From NCBI GenBank assembly GCA_017795085.1, contig CP051246.1:3474514-3538513 (forward strand): 64,000 nt of DNA, written 5' to 3'. This stretch comes from Salegentibacter sp. (GTDB lineage Bacteria; Bacteroidota; Bacteroidia; Flavobacteriales; Flavobacteriaceae). The position numbers were made by a program, and so were the translations under genes. The notes below the pieces were generated by a model. It did not search any database, was not told the DNA's origin, and saw nothing but the letters and a program-made list of their open reading frames with translations. This document shows positions 1 to 7,286 of this stretch, one piece after another; position 1 is the first letter of the stretch, and each line of letters starts with the position of its first letter.

Positions 1-690
1 TATATACGGAATAATGGTGTAATTACTAATTGGATTTTCAACACCCCATTTATAAGAAATCGTAGCATCATTATGTTCAGTTTTATCTAACATCCGCCCG
101 TTAGCAACTGCCATTAAACTTTTTGGAACTCTCATTGTTAATGAAGCCCCTCTATCGGGTTCATCACTTTGGTGATCTTTGTTCGGGTACCAGATAGAAG
201 CACCGAGCCCCTGGCAGGTTACCGTCATCCAGGGTCTGCCTTTTTCGTCTTCAGTAAAAGTCCACCCCCCATCCCAGGGAGCACGAATAGCTTCGTGGGG
301 CTTCCCGCTAAAATAAATTTTCACTTCATGTTCTGATTTGAAGTTATGAGTAGGAGTTTGAATATAATAAACATCACCTTTACGCTTAAAAGTTAATGAC
401 TGTTTTTTATCAAAAATAATACTGTCTATTACTAAAGGGGGCTGGAGATCAATTTGCATGACATCAGGATGCTCTTTCTCCACAACTTTATAGGTAATTT
501 TATTAAATCCGGAAGTATATTTTTTTTCAAAATCGGGCCTGACAGAAATGTCATACCGCATCACATCCCACCAAGACCTTTCGGGGGTAATGCTTCCCCT
601 AAGGGTATCAGCATGGGTAAAATCTTTTTCTTGTGCCTGAATATGCAAGCTGCATACAATAAGAAAAATAAGATTGAAGTAATTCTTCAT
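1..690 (-). CDS. M1 family metallopeptidase, N-terminal part (truncated by window edge)
   Basis: Reading leftward from ATG at 690, the frame stays open for 230 codons to the window edge, so only the N-terminus is present. Residues 1-20 form a signal peptide ending ...LHIQAQ. The rest has the beta-sandwich N-terminal domain of M1 (aminopeptidase N-like) peptidases, including YDISVRPDF, APWDGGW and a stretch ending GASIWYPNKDHQSDEPD that is typical of secreted Bacteroidota M1 enzymes. The zinc motif HExxH would lie beyond position 1 and cannot be checked. The gene is monocistronic at its 5' end; its nearest upstream neighbour is a tRNA on the same strand that has its own terminator. Confidence 0.85.
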   Translation of the reverse strand, partial: MKNYFNLIFLIVCSLHIQAQEKDFTHADTLRGSITPERSWWDVMRYDISVRPDFEKKYTSGFNKITYKVVEKEHPDVMQIDLQPPLVIDSIIFDKKQSLTFKRKGDVYYIQTPTHNFKSEHEVKIYFSGKPHEAIRAPWDGGWTFTEDEKGRPWMTVTCQGLGASIWYPNKDHQSDEPDRGASLTMRVPKSLMAVANGRMLDKTEHNDATISYKWGVENPISNYTIIPYI

Positions 691-1007
691 GAAATGAGGA
701 TGATATACTAATTTATTTTGAAGACCTAAATTTGTAAATTATAACTCACTTTAGCAAGACTTTATACTTTCTTGAATAAGATAGTATCAAACTCGGGTAA
801 TGTTCTATAGGTTTCCGCGTATTACTAATTGAAAAAAGAAAAACCTTTTAAAATAAAAGCCCTGAAAAAGAGTGAAATTTAACCAGTGAATACACTGCTA
901 TCTAATAATTGATAACTGAATTTACGATTATAAATCACAAGAGCATTTATCGCTAAATAACTTGAATAAAAAAAGCCGACTCGTTAAAAGTCGGCTTTCC
1001 CTTTGTG
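691..1007. other. Intergenic stretch with no gene seen
   Basis: This AT-rich stretch lies between the M1 peptidase start and the tRNA-Leu gene. Apart from the tRNA terminator at 968-998 I see no convincing ORF, RNA or repeat. I found no good TTTG-N19-TAnnTTTG promoter for the peptidase gene. Confidence 0.6.
968..998 (-). terminator. Rho-independent terminator of tRNA-Leu
   Basis: AAAGCCGACT (972-981) pairs perfectly with AGTCGGCTTT (989-998) around a 7-nt loop. On the minus strand the stem is followed by seven T residues (968-974). It lies 9 nt past the tRNA 3' end, so it terminates that transcript. Confidence 0.85.
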
Positions 1008-1089
1008 TACCTTGGGCGGGAATCGAACCCGCACTCCCGAAGGAACTGGATTTTGAATCCAGCGCGTCTACCAATTCCGCCACCAAGGC
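1008..1089 (-). tRNA. tRNA-Leu (anticodon CAA)
   Basis: The minus strand folds as a class II tRNA of 82 nt. The acceptor stem GCCTTGG pairs with CCAAGGT, with a G-U at the first pair, and the discriminator base is A. The D-arm is GGTAGACGC-like. The anticodon stem CTGGA/TCCAG encloses the loop TTCAAAA, giving anticodon CAA. There is a long variable arm, and the T-arm is GCGGGTTCGATTCCCGC. The 3' CCA is not encoded. Confidence 0.95.
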
Positions 1090-1236
1090 AGTTCTCTTCT
1101 GGAATTGGACGGCAAAATTAAAAAAAGAAAATCACTTTTAAGGCTTTTTATTATAAAAAAATTCATTCAAAAATTCGTCTATTTCTTTCGGGGGATTTAT
1201 GCAGAGAAAATAAGTCTTTTCTTAGCGTTTTTCAGC

Positions 1237-1267
1237 TTTGCATATTTCTGAATATATTGTACTTTCG
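1237..1267 (+). promoter_or_regulatory. Bacteroidota-type promoter for the HupE/UreJ-like gene
   Basis: TTTG (1237-1240) is followed after exactly 19 nt by TACTTTCG (1260-1267), one mismatch from TAnnTTTG. Transcription would begin near 1274, giving a leader of about 18 nt to ATG 1292. This argues against an upstream TTG start at 1238. Confidence 0.65.
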
Positions 1268-1291
1268 GCATTTACAATAATAAACCCTACT

Positions 1292-1882
1292 ATGTCCCAA
1301 TTTTGGCTGTATTTCAGGCTCGGCCTTGAACACGTATTAGACTGGCAGGCATACGACCATATTCTTTTCCTGGTAGTATTGGTTGCAGCATATGGTTTCA
1401 ATAGTTGGAAGAAAATAGTTGGGCTGGTCACCTTATTTACTATCGGGCACACCCTGGCTTTATTCCTCTCAGTATATGAAATTGTAAGGGTAGACTCTAA
1501 TTGGGTTGAATTACTTATCCCGATAACTATAGTAATTACGGCTATTTACAATATTCTTACCGCTAAGCGAAAAGAACCTAATAATAATCTTAATTTATTA
1601 TATTTTACTACTGTTTTTTTCGGGCTAATTCACGGACTTGGATTTTCAAGTTATTTTAAAATGGTAGCGGCTTCAAATACCAATAGTCTTTTCTTGCCTC
1701 TTATTGAGTTTGCTCTAGGTATTGAAACAGCACAAATTATTGTGGTATTAATTGTTATGATTTTGGGAGCTATTACCCAAAATATCTTTTCGGTTTCCCG
1801 TCGCGACTGGATTCTGGTCATTTCATCTATTGTAATAGGAATTATTTTACCAATTCTTCAGGAGAATTTTCTGGCTATTTAA
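1292..1882 (+). CDS. HupE/UreJ-like membrane protein
   Basis: This 196-residue integral membrane protein has about six to seven hydrophobic segments. It opens with an amphipathic LEHVLDWQAYDHILF segment whose His and Asp residues are typical of the HupE/UreJ-2 family, and has a second histidine motif GLIHGLGFSSYF near residue 115. Relatives are proposed to move nickel or cobalt in hydrogenase or urease operons, but in flavobacteria they are usually orphan genes, as here with no nickel enzyme nearby, so the substrate is unknown. ATG 1292 was chosen because a promoter covers 1237-1267 and the family normally begins at MSQFW-like sequence. Confidence 0.75.
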   Translation: MSQFWLYFRLGLEHVLDWQAYDHILFLVVLVAAYGFNSWKKIVGLVTLFTIGHTLALFLSVYEIVRVDSNWVELLIPITIVITAIYNILTAKRKEPNNNLNLLYFTTVFFGLIHGLGFSSYFKMVAASNTNSLFLPLIEFALGIETAQIIVVLIVMILGAITQNIFSVSRRDWILVISSIVIGIILPILQENFLAI

Positions 1883-1939
1883 TAAATTAGCCACCGTAAC
1901 CCAATAATTTTAAGTTCAACGGGTTATAAATTCCCTGAA

Positions 1940-2371
1940 ATGGATAAGGATAAACAATTAAAATACGACAAAGCTTACCTGCGTATCGCAAGAGAATGGA
2001 GTAAACTTTCTCACTGTAAACGCAAACAGGTAGGCGCACTTATTGTAAAAGACAGAATGATAATTTCTGATGGATACAACGGTACCCCAAGCGGATTTGA
2101 AAATTTTTGCGAAGACGAAGAAGGTTACACTAAATGGTACGTTTTACACGCTGAGGCCAATGCCATTTTAAAAGTAGCCGGCTCTACACAATCTTGCCGT
2201 GGCGCTACCCTTTATATCACTTTGTCGCCCTGCAAAGAGTGCAGCAAATTAATTCACCAGGCAGGAATAACACGCCTGGTATACTACATAGACTATAAAG
2301 ATAATTCTGGGTTGGAATTTCTTCGGAAAGCCGGAGTTGAGCTTATCCAAATAAATGAACTGGAAGAGTGA
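1940..2371 (+). CDS. Deoxycytidylate (dCMP) deaminase
   Basis: This 143-residue zinc-dependent cytidine/deoxycytidylate deaminase belongs to the ComEB/dCMP deaminase group. It would make dUMP from dCMP for thymidylate synthesis in the cytoplasm. Zinc ligands and catalytic Glu are seen at HAE 70-72 and PCKEC 97-101 (Cys98, Cys101). The dCMP-type segment GYNGTPSGFENFCED (45-59) distinguishes it from tRNA or free-cytidine deaminases. Its TGA stop overlaps the GTG start of the S41 protease by 4 nt (GTGA at 2368-2371), so the two are translationally coupled. Confidence 0.9.
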   Translation: MDKDKQLKYDKAYLRIAREWSKLSHCKRKQVGALIVKDRMIISDGYNGTPSGFENFCEDEEGYTKWYVLHAEANAILKVAGSTQSCRGATLYITLSPCKECSKLIHQAGITRLVYYIDYKDNSGLEFLRKAGVELIQINELEE

Positions 2372-3957
2372 AAAACACTTCAAAAATATATACTCCAATA
2401 CTTTTGGCCCTGGCTTGCGCCGCTGGCATATTTCTGGGCACAAAACTTAATTTCAGTTCTTCCTCAAAGGGTTTATTCTCTTCAAATCCCCGTAAGGAAA
2501 AACTCAATAAACTTATTGATTATATAGATTACGAATATGTTGACGATGTAAACAGCGACAGTATTGTGGATCTCACGGTAAATAAAATTCTTGAAAACCT
2601 GGATCCACATTCCATCTATATCCCTAAAGGTGAATATGCACGTGTCTCTGAAAATATGCAAGGAGATTTTGTAGGAATTGGCGTGAGTTTTTACAATATT
2701 AATGATACTGTAGTGGTAATTCAGGCACTGGAAGGCGGCCCAAGTGAAAAAATTGGTATCAAAGGAGGTGATCGTATTTTATATGCTAACGGTGAGCCCA
2801 TTTTTGGACGCAATATTGGCAACGATTCTTTAACCCATTTTCTCAAAGGCGAAGAAGGCACCCACGTAAACCTCAAAGTAGAACGAAAAGGCGAAAAAAA
2901 ATTACTTGATTTTAAGGTAGTTAGGGCTCGTGTTCCTTTAAAAAGCATAAATGCGGCTTATATGCTAACTAGTAAGCTCGGGTACATCAAAATTAACCGG
3001 TTTGCTGAAACTACTTATAAAGAATTTCAACAAGCCCTTAAAAAGCTGGAAGCAGAAGGAGCTACTGAAATCGCCCTTGATTTACGGGACAACCCCGGCG
3101 GTTATCTTTCTGAAGCTATCAATATTACCGATGAGTTTTTAGGAGATGAAAAACTGATTCTATACACCAAAAATAAAAGTGGCGCCATAGAAAGAACCTA
3201 TGCACAACGCAAAGGCGATTTTGAAAACGGAAAAATTTATGTGTTGATTAATGAAAAATCGGCTTCTGCCAGCGAAGTGGTTGCCGGAGCGCTTCAGGAT
3301 AATGACGTGGGCACCATAATAGGTCGCCGTTCTTACGGAAAAGGCCTGGTACAACGCGAAATGGAACTTGGAGACGGTAGTGCAGTACGCCTTACCATTG
3401 CCCGTTACTACACCCCTACCGGACGCTCTATTCAAAAACCTTATGAAAACGGAAATGAATCTTATTTTAAAGATTATATGCACCGTTATGAGAATGGCGA
3501 ACTAAAAAATGTTGATAGTATTCAAATTGATGATTCTCTTCAATATAAAACTCCTGAAGGAAAACTCGTATATGGTGGTGGCGGAATTATACCTGATGTT
3601 TTTGTAGGCCGCGATACCAACCGCCACATGGAAAATATCATTCTAATGCAACAAAGTGGGGTAATGAGTCGCTTTGTATTTGATCAACTGGAAAAAAACC
3701 GTGCTTACTACAGCCAATTAAAAGAAGAAAAATTCAATACTGAAGTTGAAATAGAAGACAAAATGGTGCAGGACTTCTTACGTTACATCCGAAATGAAAA
3801 CATAAACCCTGAAGCCTATCCTTATAAAAACACTTTAAAAAGATACTTAAAAGCAACTATTGCCCAGCAATTATATGGCACTGATGCTTTTGCTAAACTC
3901 ATAAATGAAGAAGATAAAATAATTGAAAAGTTAATTGAATTATCTCATAAAAAATAA
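2368..3957 (+). CDS. S41 family C-terminal processing peptidase
   Basis: This 529-residue periplasmic serine peptidase of the CtpA/Prc family has an N-terminal hydrophobic anchor or signal (residues 8-25), a PDZ domain (about 95-185) containing GGPSEKIGIKGGD, and the S41 core. The core shows LDLRDNPGGYL (237-247), the serine motif SASASE (298-303) and Lys325 in YGKGLVQ, the usual Ser/Lys dyad. A C-terminal helical extension follows residue 400. Start is GTG 2368, overlapping the dCMP deaminase stop; no better ATG lies before the signal segment. Family members trim the C-termini of envelope proteins. Confidence 0.9.
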   Translation: MKNTSKIYTPILLALACAAGIFLGTKLNFSSSSKGLFSSNPRKEKLNKLIDYIDYEYVDDVNSDSIVDLTVNKILENLDPHSIYIPKGEYARVSENMQGDFVGIGVSFYNINDTVVVIQALEGGPSEKIGIKGGDRILYANGEPIFGRNIGNDSLTHFLKGEEGTHVNLKVERKGEKKLLDFKVVRARVPLKSINAAYMLTSKLGYIKINRFAETTYKEFQQALKKLEAEGATEIALDLRDNPGGYLSEAINITDEFLGDEKLILYTKNKSGAIERTYAQRKGDFENGKIYVLINEKSASASEVVAGALQDNDVGTIIGRRSYGKGLVQREMELGDGSAVRLTIARYYTPTGRSIQKPYENGNESYFKDYMHRYENGELKNVDSIQIDDSLQYKTPEGKLVYGGGGIIPDVFVGRDTNRHMENIILMQQSGVMSRFVFDQLEKNRAYYSQLKEEKFNTEVEIEDKMVQDFLRYIRNENINPEAYPYKNTLKRYLKATIAQQLYGTDAFAKLINEEDKIIEKLIELSHKK

Positions 3958-3997
3958 AGTAAGACAATCAATAAAAGCCCCCGGAAGCTCAAACCCA

Positions 3998-4606
3998 TTA
4001 ATAAATTTTATCGTGAATCTTGGTATGTTCCCCGTTGTTCCAAAGTGTAAGAATATCGGTAGCCACACTGGCGCCACTACCACAGGCTATGGAAAACTGA
4101 CTGCGCCATCCGGCTAGGCTACCCGCCACGTATAATCCGGGCCTCACTAGATGATCTTCATTCTTTAGCTCAATCCTGTTTTTGGAAGCTTTGGCCTTTT
4201 GATGCGGAAAAATATATTTTTCAAGTCCCTTAATGCGAAGGTTATTAGCATAGCCCACAGCTACCACTACTATTTTTGCCGTATACTTGTTTTTATTAGT
4301 AATCACCTGAAATTCTGAATCTTCATCAGTAATTTCCTTTACTTTTTCTTTTTTAATTTGGTCTATTTCAGGATAGGTTTTTGAAAGATGCTGAGGCCCT
4401 GACTGCAAAATTTTTTCTCCGGGTGTACCTGCCGGCACTCCCAACACATTATTAAACAGGGCATTTTGCATATCGGAGGTTTTTTGATGTAATATAATCC
4501 CTGCCTTTTTACCTTTGCCAAAAGCTTTATTAAGCCCGGAGCCTATCACCAAAGCACAGGACATTCCCGCTGCGCCGCCACCTACAATCAACACATCAAA
4601 ATCCAT
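3998..4606 (-). CDS. Short FAD-dependent oxidoreductase (thioredoxin reductase-like fold)
   Basis: This 202-residue protein begins with a dinucleotide-binding motif, DVLIVGGGAAGMS (4-16), has the second motif VVVAVGYANN near 113-122, and ends with the FAD signature GLYVAGSLAGW (157-167). Thioredoxin reductases are about 310 residues with an inserted NADPH domain and a CxxC redox pair. Both are missing here, and no cysteine pair is visible, so this is an FAD-only relative with unknown electron donor and substrate. It begins 2 nt after the stop of the small membrane protein and is last in a MarC operon. It converges with the S41 protease. Confidence 0.75.
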   Translation of the reverse strand: MDFDVLIVGGGAAGMSCALVIGSGLNKAFGKGKKAGIILHQKTSDMQNALFNNVLGVPAGTPGEKILQSGPQHLSKTYPEIDQIKKEKVKEITDEDSEFQVITNKNKYTAKIVVVAVGYANNLRIKGLEKYIFPHQKAKASKNRIELKNEDHLVRPGLYVAGSLAGWRSQFSIACGSGASVATDILTLWNNGEHTKIHDKIY

Positions 4607-4608
4607 TA

Positions 4609-4815
4609 TTATTCTTTATGTTTTTCAGCAATATTACGGGACACAAGTAAAATAAGCATTAACACCAACACGCAAAAACTAGCTAAAATACCAATTGCCG
4701 CATTAGCACTATCCCCTTTCAACAAATTATCAAAATCTAAAATGGTAAATAAATACCCAATTAACCCAAGGCTAAAGAGTATTACAATATAAATTACAAA
4801 CTTCATGTGTGGCAT
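4609..4815 (-). CDS. Small two-helix membrane protein of unknown function
   Basis: This 68-residue protein has two hydrophobic helices (about 5-26 and 39-60) separated by a short acidic/polar loop (DFDNLLKGDS) and a basic C-terminal tail. I recognise no family. It lies between marC and the FAD oxidoreductase with gaps of 12 and 2 nt, so it is cotranscribed. The start may be ATG 4815 (MPHMKF) or ATG 4806 (MKFVIY); nothing in the sequence decides. Confidence 0.65.
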   Translation of the reverse strand: MPHMKFVIYIVILFSLGLIGYLFTILDFDNLLKGDSANAAIGILASFCVLVLMLILLVSRNIAEKHKE

Positions 4816-4827
4816 GTTTTTAAAAAA

Positions 4828-5412
4828 TTATTCTGTAAACAAACTCTGAATATTTGCAGCAAAAAGTTTAACCGCAATAGCCAGTAGAATAACCCCAAAA
4901 ATCTTTCGTATTACACTTATCCCCTGGGCACCGAGTATTGACTCTATTTTACCCGAAGATTTCAAAACTATGTACACAAATATAATATTGATTACGATAG
5001 CAGCAATAATATTCAGGGTTTCATATTCAGCCCGCAATGAAAGTATTGAGGTCATGGTTCCGGCTCCGGCAATTAATGGAAACGCCAAGGGCACCACTGA
5101 GGCTGTTCCCGGGGTTTCATCTTTGTACAATGTAATGCCTAAAATCATCTCAAGAGCTAAAAAGAATAAAATAAAAGCTCCGGCCACAGCAAAAGAATTT
5201 ACGTCGATGCCTATTAAATTCAGGATTTCTTTTCCTAGAAAAAGAAACATAATCATCAAAATTCCGGCAACCAGCGAGGCCTTTTCACTTTGAATCCTTC
5301 CCGATTTTTTACGTAAATCAATTATTATGGGAATACTGCCAATAATATCGATAACTGCAAAAAGCACCATCGTGGCGGCAAAAACCTGTTTGAGATTGAA
5401 AGTAGCAAACAT
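4828..5412 (-). CDS. MarC family integral membrane protein
   Basis: This 194-residue protein has six predicted transmembrane helices and MarC/UPF0056 features: FAVIDIIGSIPI near the start, GAFILFFLALEMILG in the middle and VVPLAFPLIAGAGTMTSI before helix four. The family was once linked to antibiotic resistance, but its role is unresolved. ATG 5412 was chosen over an upstream ATG at 5520. A good minus-strand promoter (5429-5459) lies between the two, the extra 36 residues are unlike the family, and the promoter of the divergent DUF3109 gene also falls in that extension. Confidence 0.85.
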   Translation of the reverse strand: MFATFNLKQVFAATMVLFAVIDIIGSIPIIIDLRKKSGRIQSEKASLVAGILMIMFLFLGKEILNLIGIDVNSFAVAGAFILFFLALEMILGITLYKDETPGTASVVPLAFPLIAGAGTMTSILSLRAEYETLNIIAAIVINIIFVYIVLKSSGKIESILGAQGISVIRKIFGVILLAIAVKLFAANIQSLFTE

Positions 5413-5428
5413 AGCGCTTAATTTTCTG

Positions 5429-5459
5429 CAAAAGTAATTTTTAAAAGCAGGCTCCCAAG
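5429..5459 (-). promoter_or_regulatory. Bacteroidota-type promoter for marC operon
   Basis: On the minus strand CTTG (5459-5456) is followed after 19 nt by TACTTTTG (5436-5429), a perfect TAnnTTTG. The -33 box has one mismatch to TTTG. The predicted leader to ATG 5412 is about 10 nt. Confidence 0.65.
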
Positions 5460-5501
5460 GATTTAGATTGCCAAAATTTTCTAAAAATTTCTGAATAAAA
5501 C

Positions 5502-5532
5502 TTTCAGGAAAAAACATCAAAATATATCTTTG
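5502..5532 (+). promoter_or_regulatory. Bacteroidota-type promoter for the DUF3109 gene
   Basis: TTTC (5502-5505) precedes TATCTTTG (5525-5532) by 19 nt; the second box is a perfect TAnnTTTG. The ATG of the DUF3109 gene lies only 4 nt after the box, so the mRNA would be leaderless or nearly so. Confidence 0.65.
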
Positions 5533-5536
5533 CTTT

Positions 5537-6115
5537 ATGTTTCAAATTGGCAACACCATAGTATCAGAAGAAATTATAGAGCGCGATTTTTTGTGTAACC
5601 TTTCGGCCTGCAAAGGAGCCTGCTGTGTAGATGGTGATGCGGGCGCCCCCGTTGATACTGAAGAACGAACAATCTTAGACGCTATATATCCCAAAGTAAA
5701 ACCCTATTTACGGGAAAAAGGCATTAAAGCTATAGAAGAACAGGGCACCTATATAACCAACGATTTTGATGAAATTGAAACTCCGCTTATTGATGGTGGG
5801 GACTGTGCTTATGTTACTTTTGATGAAAAAGGAACCGCGCTTTGCGGTATTGAAGAAGCTTATAATCAAGGGGTAATTGATTTTAAAAAACCGGTTTCCT
5901 GCCATCTCTACCCAATTCGCATCCAAAAATATTCTCAATTTTCAGCAGTAAATTATCACAAATGGAGCATTTGTGATGATGCCTGTAGCCTTGGTGAAGA
6001 ATTACAGGTACCGGTATACAAATTCACCAAAGAAGCCCTGATTAGAAAATTTGGGAAAACCTGGTATAAAGAACTGGAAGAAAATGCAGCTAAAATTCAA
6101 CCAAAAATAAAATAG
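5537..6115 (+). CDS. DUF3109 family cysteine-rich protein
   Basis: This 192-residue cytoplasmic protein is of the DUF3109 type, common in Bacteroidota. It has the cysteine pattern CNLSACKGACC (21-31), then CAYV, ALCGIE, SCHLYPIR and SICDDACSLG. The spacing resembles the YkgJ-like putative metal or iron-sulfur binding cluster families. No enzymatic role is known. It is transcribed divergently from marC and appears to be monocistronic. Confidence 0.85.
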   Translation: MFQIGNTIVSEEIIERDFLCNLSACKGACCVDGDAGAPVDTEERTILDAIYPKVKPYLREKGIKAIEEQGTYITNDFDEIETPLIDGGDCAYVTFDEKGTALCGIEEAYNQGVIDFKKPVSCHLYPIRIQKYSQFSAVNYHKWSICDDACSLGEELQVPVYKFTKEALIRKFGKTWYKELEENAAKIQPKIK

Positions 6116-6254
6116 GCGTATTTTCACAATACAATCAATTACCTAGGCATATTACTCCCTTGTGAGAATAATTTTCTTATCTTTAAGCTGTTATAAAGCT
6201 CCCCTTGCTTTTTTAACACGGTTCAGGCCGTTTCTCACCCCAACAATATTAGCA

Positions 6255-6297
6255 ACTAAGCGGAAGTGTTTTTATGAAACACGGGGTTTCACTTAGT
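6255..6297. repeat. Imperfect inverted repeat upstream of the DUF4412 gene
   Basis: ACTAAG (6255-6260) pairs with CTTAGT (6292-6297), the flanking GGAA with TTTC, and an inner GTGTTT with AAACAC, leaving a GGGG bulge. It ends about 40 nt before ATG 6336, near a weak TTTC-N18-TACATTTT promoter-like pair (6287-6316). It may be an operator or a terminator remnant of the upstream gene. Confidence 0.4.
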
Positions 6298-6335
6298 GAT
6301 CAAGCAATTACATTTTTAACCTAAAAACCAGGATT

Positions 6336-7148
6336 ATGAAAAAATTATTGATTTCAATGTTTTGTGTGGGGCTATTCGGATTTTCGGCCGAAGCACAATT
6401 TTTGAAAAAACTTCAGAAAAAGGTAGAAGCCAAAGTAGAAGAACGTGTCACTGAGAACATCTCAAACAAAGCAGCAAAGCAAGCCGAAAAATCCCTCAAT
6501 AAAATGTGGGATACCAAGCTAAAAAGCTCGCCTATACCAATGAGTGGCAGCACGGTAGATTCAGAAAAAATCCCGGACATCTACAATTTCACCTGGGCTT
6601 ATGAAATGCAGGTTGAAACCACCCAGGGCAATATGAATATGATCTATTACCTTAAAGAAGAAGCTCCTTATTTTGCAATAAGTATGAAGGAATCCGGAGA
6701 TATGCATATGGTTATGGATACAGAAAATGAATTTACCGTAATGTATTTTTCTTCAAAAGGAAATAAATTTATAAATGCCTATTCCCTCGATCTTGATGAC
6801 CTTGAAGAAAATGATGATGAAGATTTTTATAAAAATTGGGAAATTGAAGAGATTGAAGGCAAAAATATTTTAGGCTATAATTGCAAAGGTTTTAAAGCTG
6901 AAAATAAAGAAAGTAAGATGAAATTTTATATGACCGATGAAACCTCGGTGACTTTTACCGGTATGCAAACAGCCAAAAACAGTAAAATACCTAAAGGTTT
7001 CACCGCCGATTGGCTTAGGGATGGAAAAGGTCTAATTATGGAAATGCAGATGGAAAACCATAATAAACCCGAAGAAAATGCAACGATGAAATGCATCTCT
7101 TTAAAACAGGAAAATTTCAGTCTTAAAAAAGCAGACTATAATCAATAA
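6336..7148 (+). CDS. Secreted DUF4412 domain protein
   Basis: This 270-residue protein has a signal peptide (MKKLLISMFCVGLFGFSAEAQ) and a charged helical segment (22-62, rich in Lys/Glu and probably coiled). The remaining beta-rich domain, with repeated Met-containing strands (MQVETTQGNMNMIYYL, ISMKESGDMHMVMD) and EIEEIEGKNILGYNCKGF, matches my recollection of DUF4412. Its function is unknown; location should be periplasmic or outer-membrane associated. It stands alone between DUF3109 and dgt on the same strand, with gaps of 220 and 138 nt. Confidence 0.75.
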   Translation: MKKLLISMFCVGLFGFSAEAQFLKKLQKKVEAKVEERVTENISNKAAKQAEKSLNKMWDTKLKSSPIPMSGSTVDSEKIPDIYNFTWAYEMQVETTQGNMNMIYYLKEEAPYFAISMKESGDMHMVMDTENEFTVMYFSSKGNKFINAYSLDLDDLEENDDEDFYKNWEIEEIEGKNILGYNCKGFKAENKESKMKFYMTDETSVTFTGMQTAKNSKIPKGFTADWLRDGKGLIMEMQMENHNKPEENATMKCISLKQENFSLKKADYNQ

Positions 7149-7224
7149 TCACCAGGCAAGTGGGGTATACAAAATCAACAAGCTTAAACATTATAGGTTA
7201 ATTAGAAAAATCAGGGTTCATTTA

Positions 7225-7269
7225 ATGCATAAAAATTCCGATTTTCAGTTGTTTTCAGTATTTATGCAT
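7225..7269. repeat. 9-bp inverted repeat in the dgt leader
   Basis: ATGCATAAA (7225-7233) and TTTATGCAT (7261-7269) are perfect reverse complements separated by 27 nt. The second copy ends 17 nt before the dgt ATG. The repeat could be a paired operator or an mRNA hairpin. Confidence 0.45.
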
Positions 7270-7286
7270 AAGAAATATTTGATTTT

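Noticed and set aside
1238..1291. TTG start extending the HupE/UreJ-like protein by 18 residues
   Set aside because: The extension overlaps the promoter boxes at 1237-1267; ATG 1292 is the family-like start.
5413..5520. Upstream ATG extending MarC by 36 residues
   Set aside because: The extension covers the promoters of both divergent genes and does not resemble MarC N-termini.
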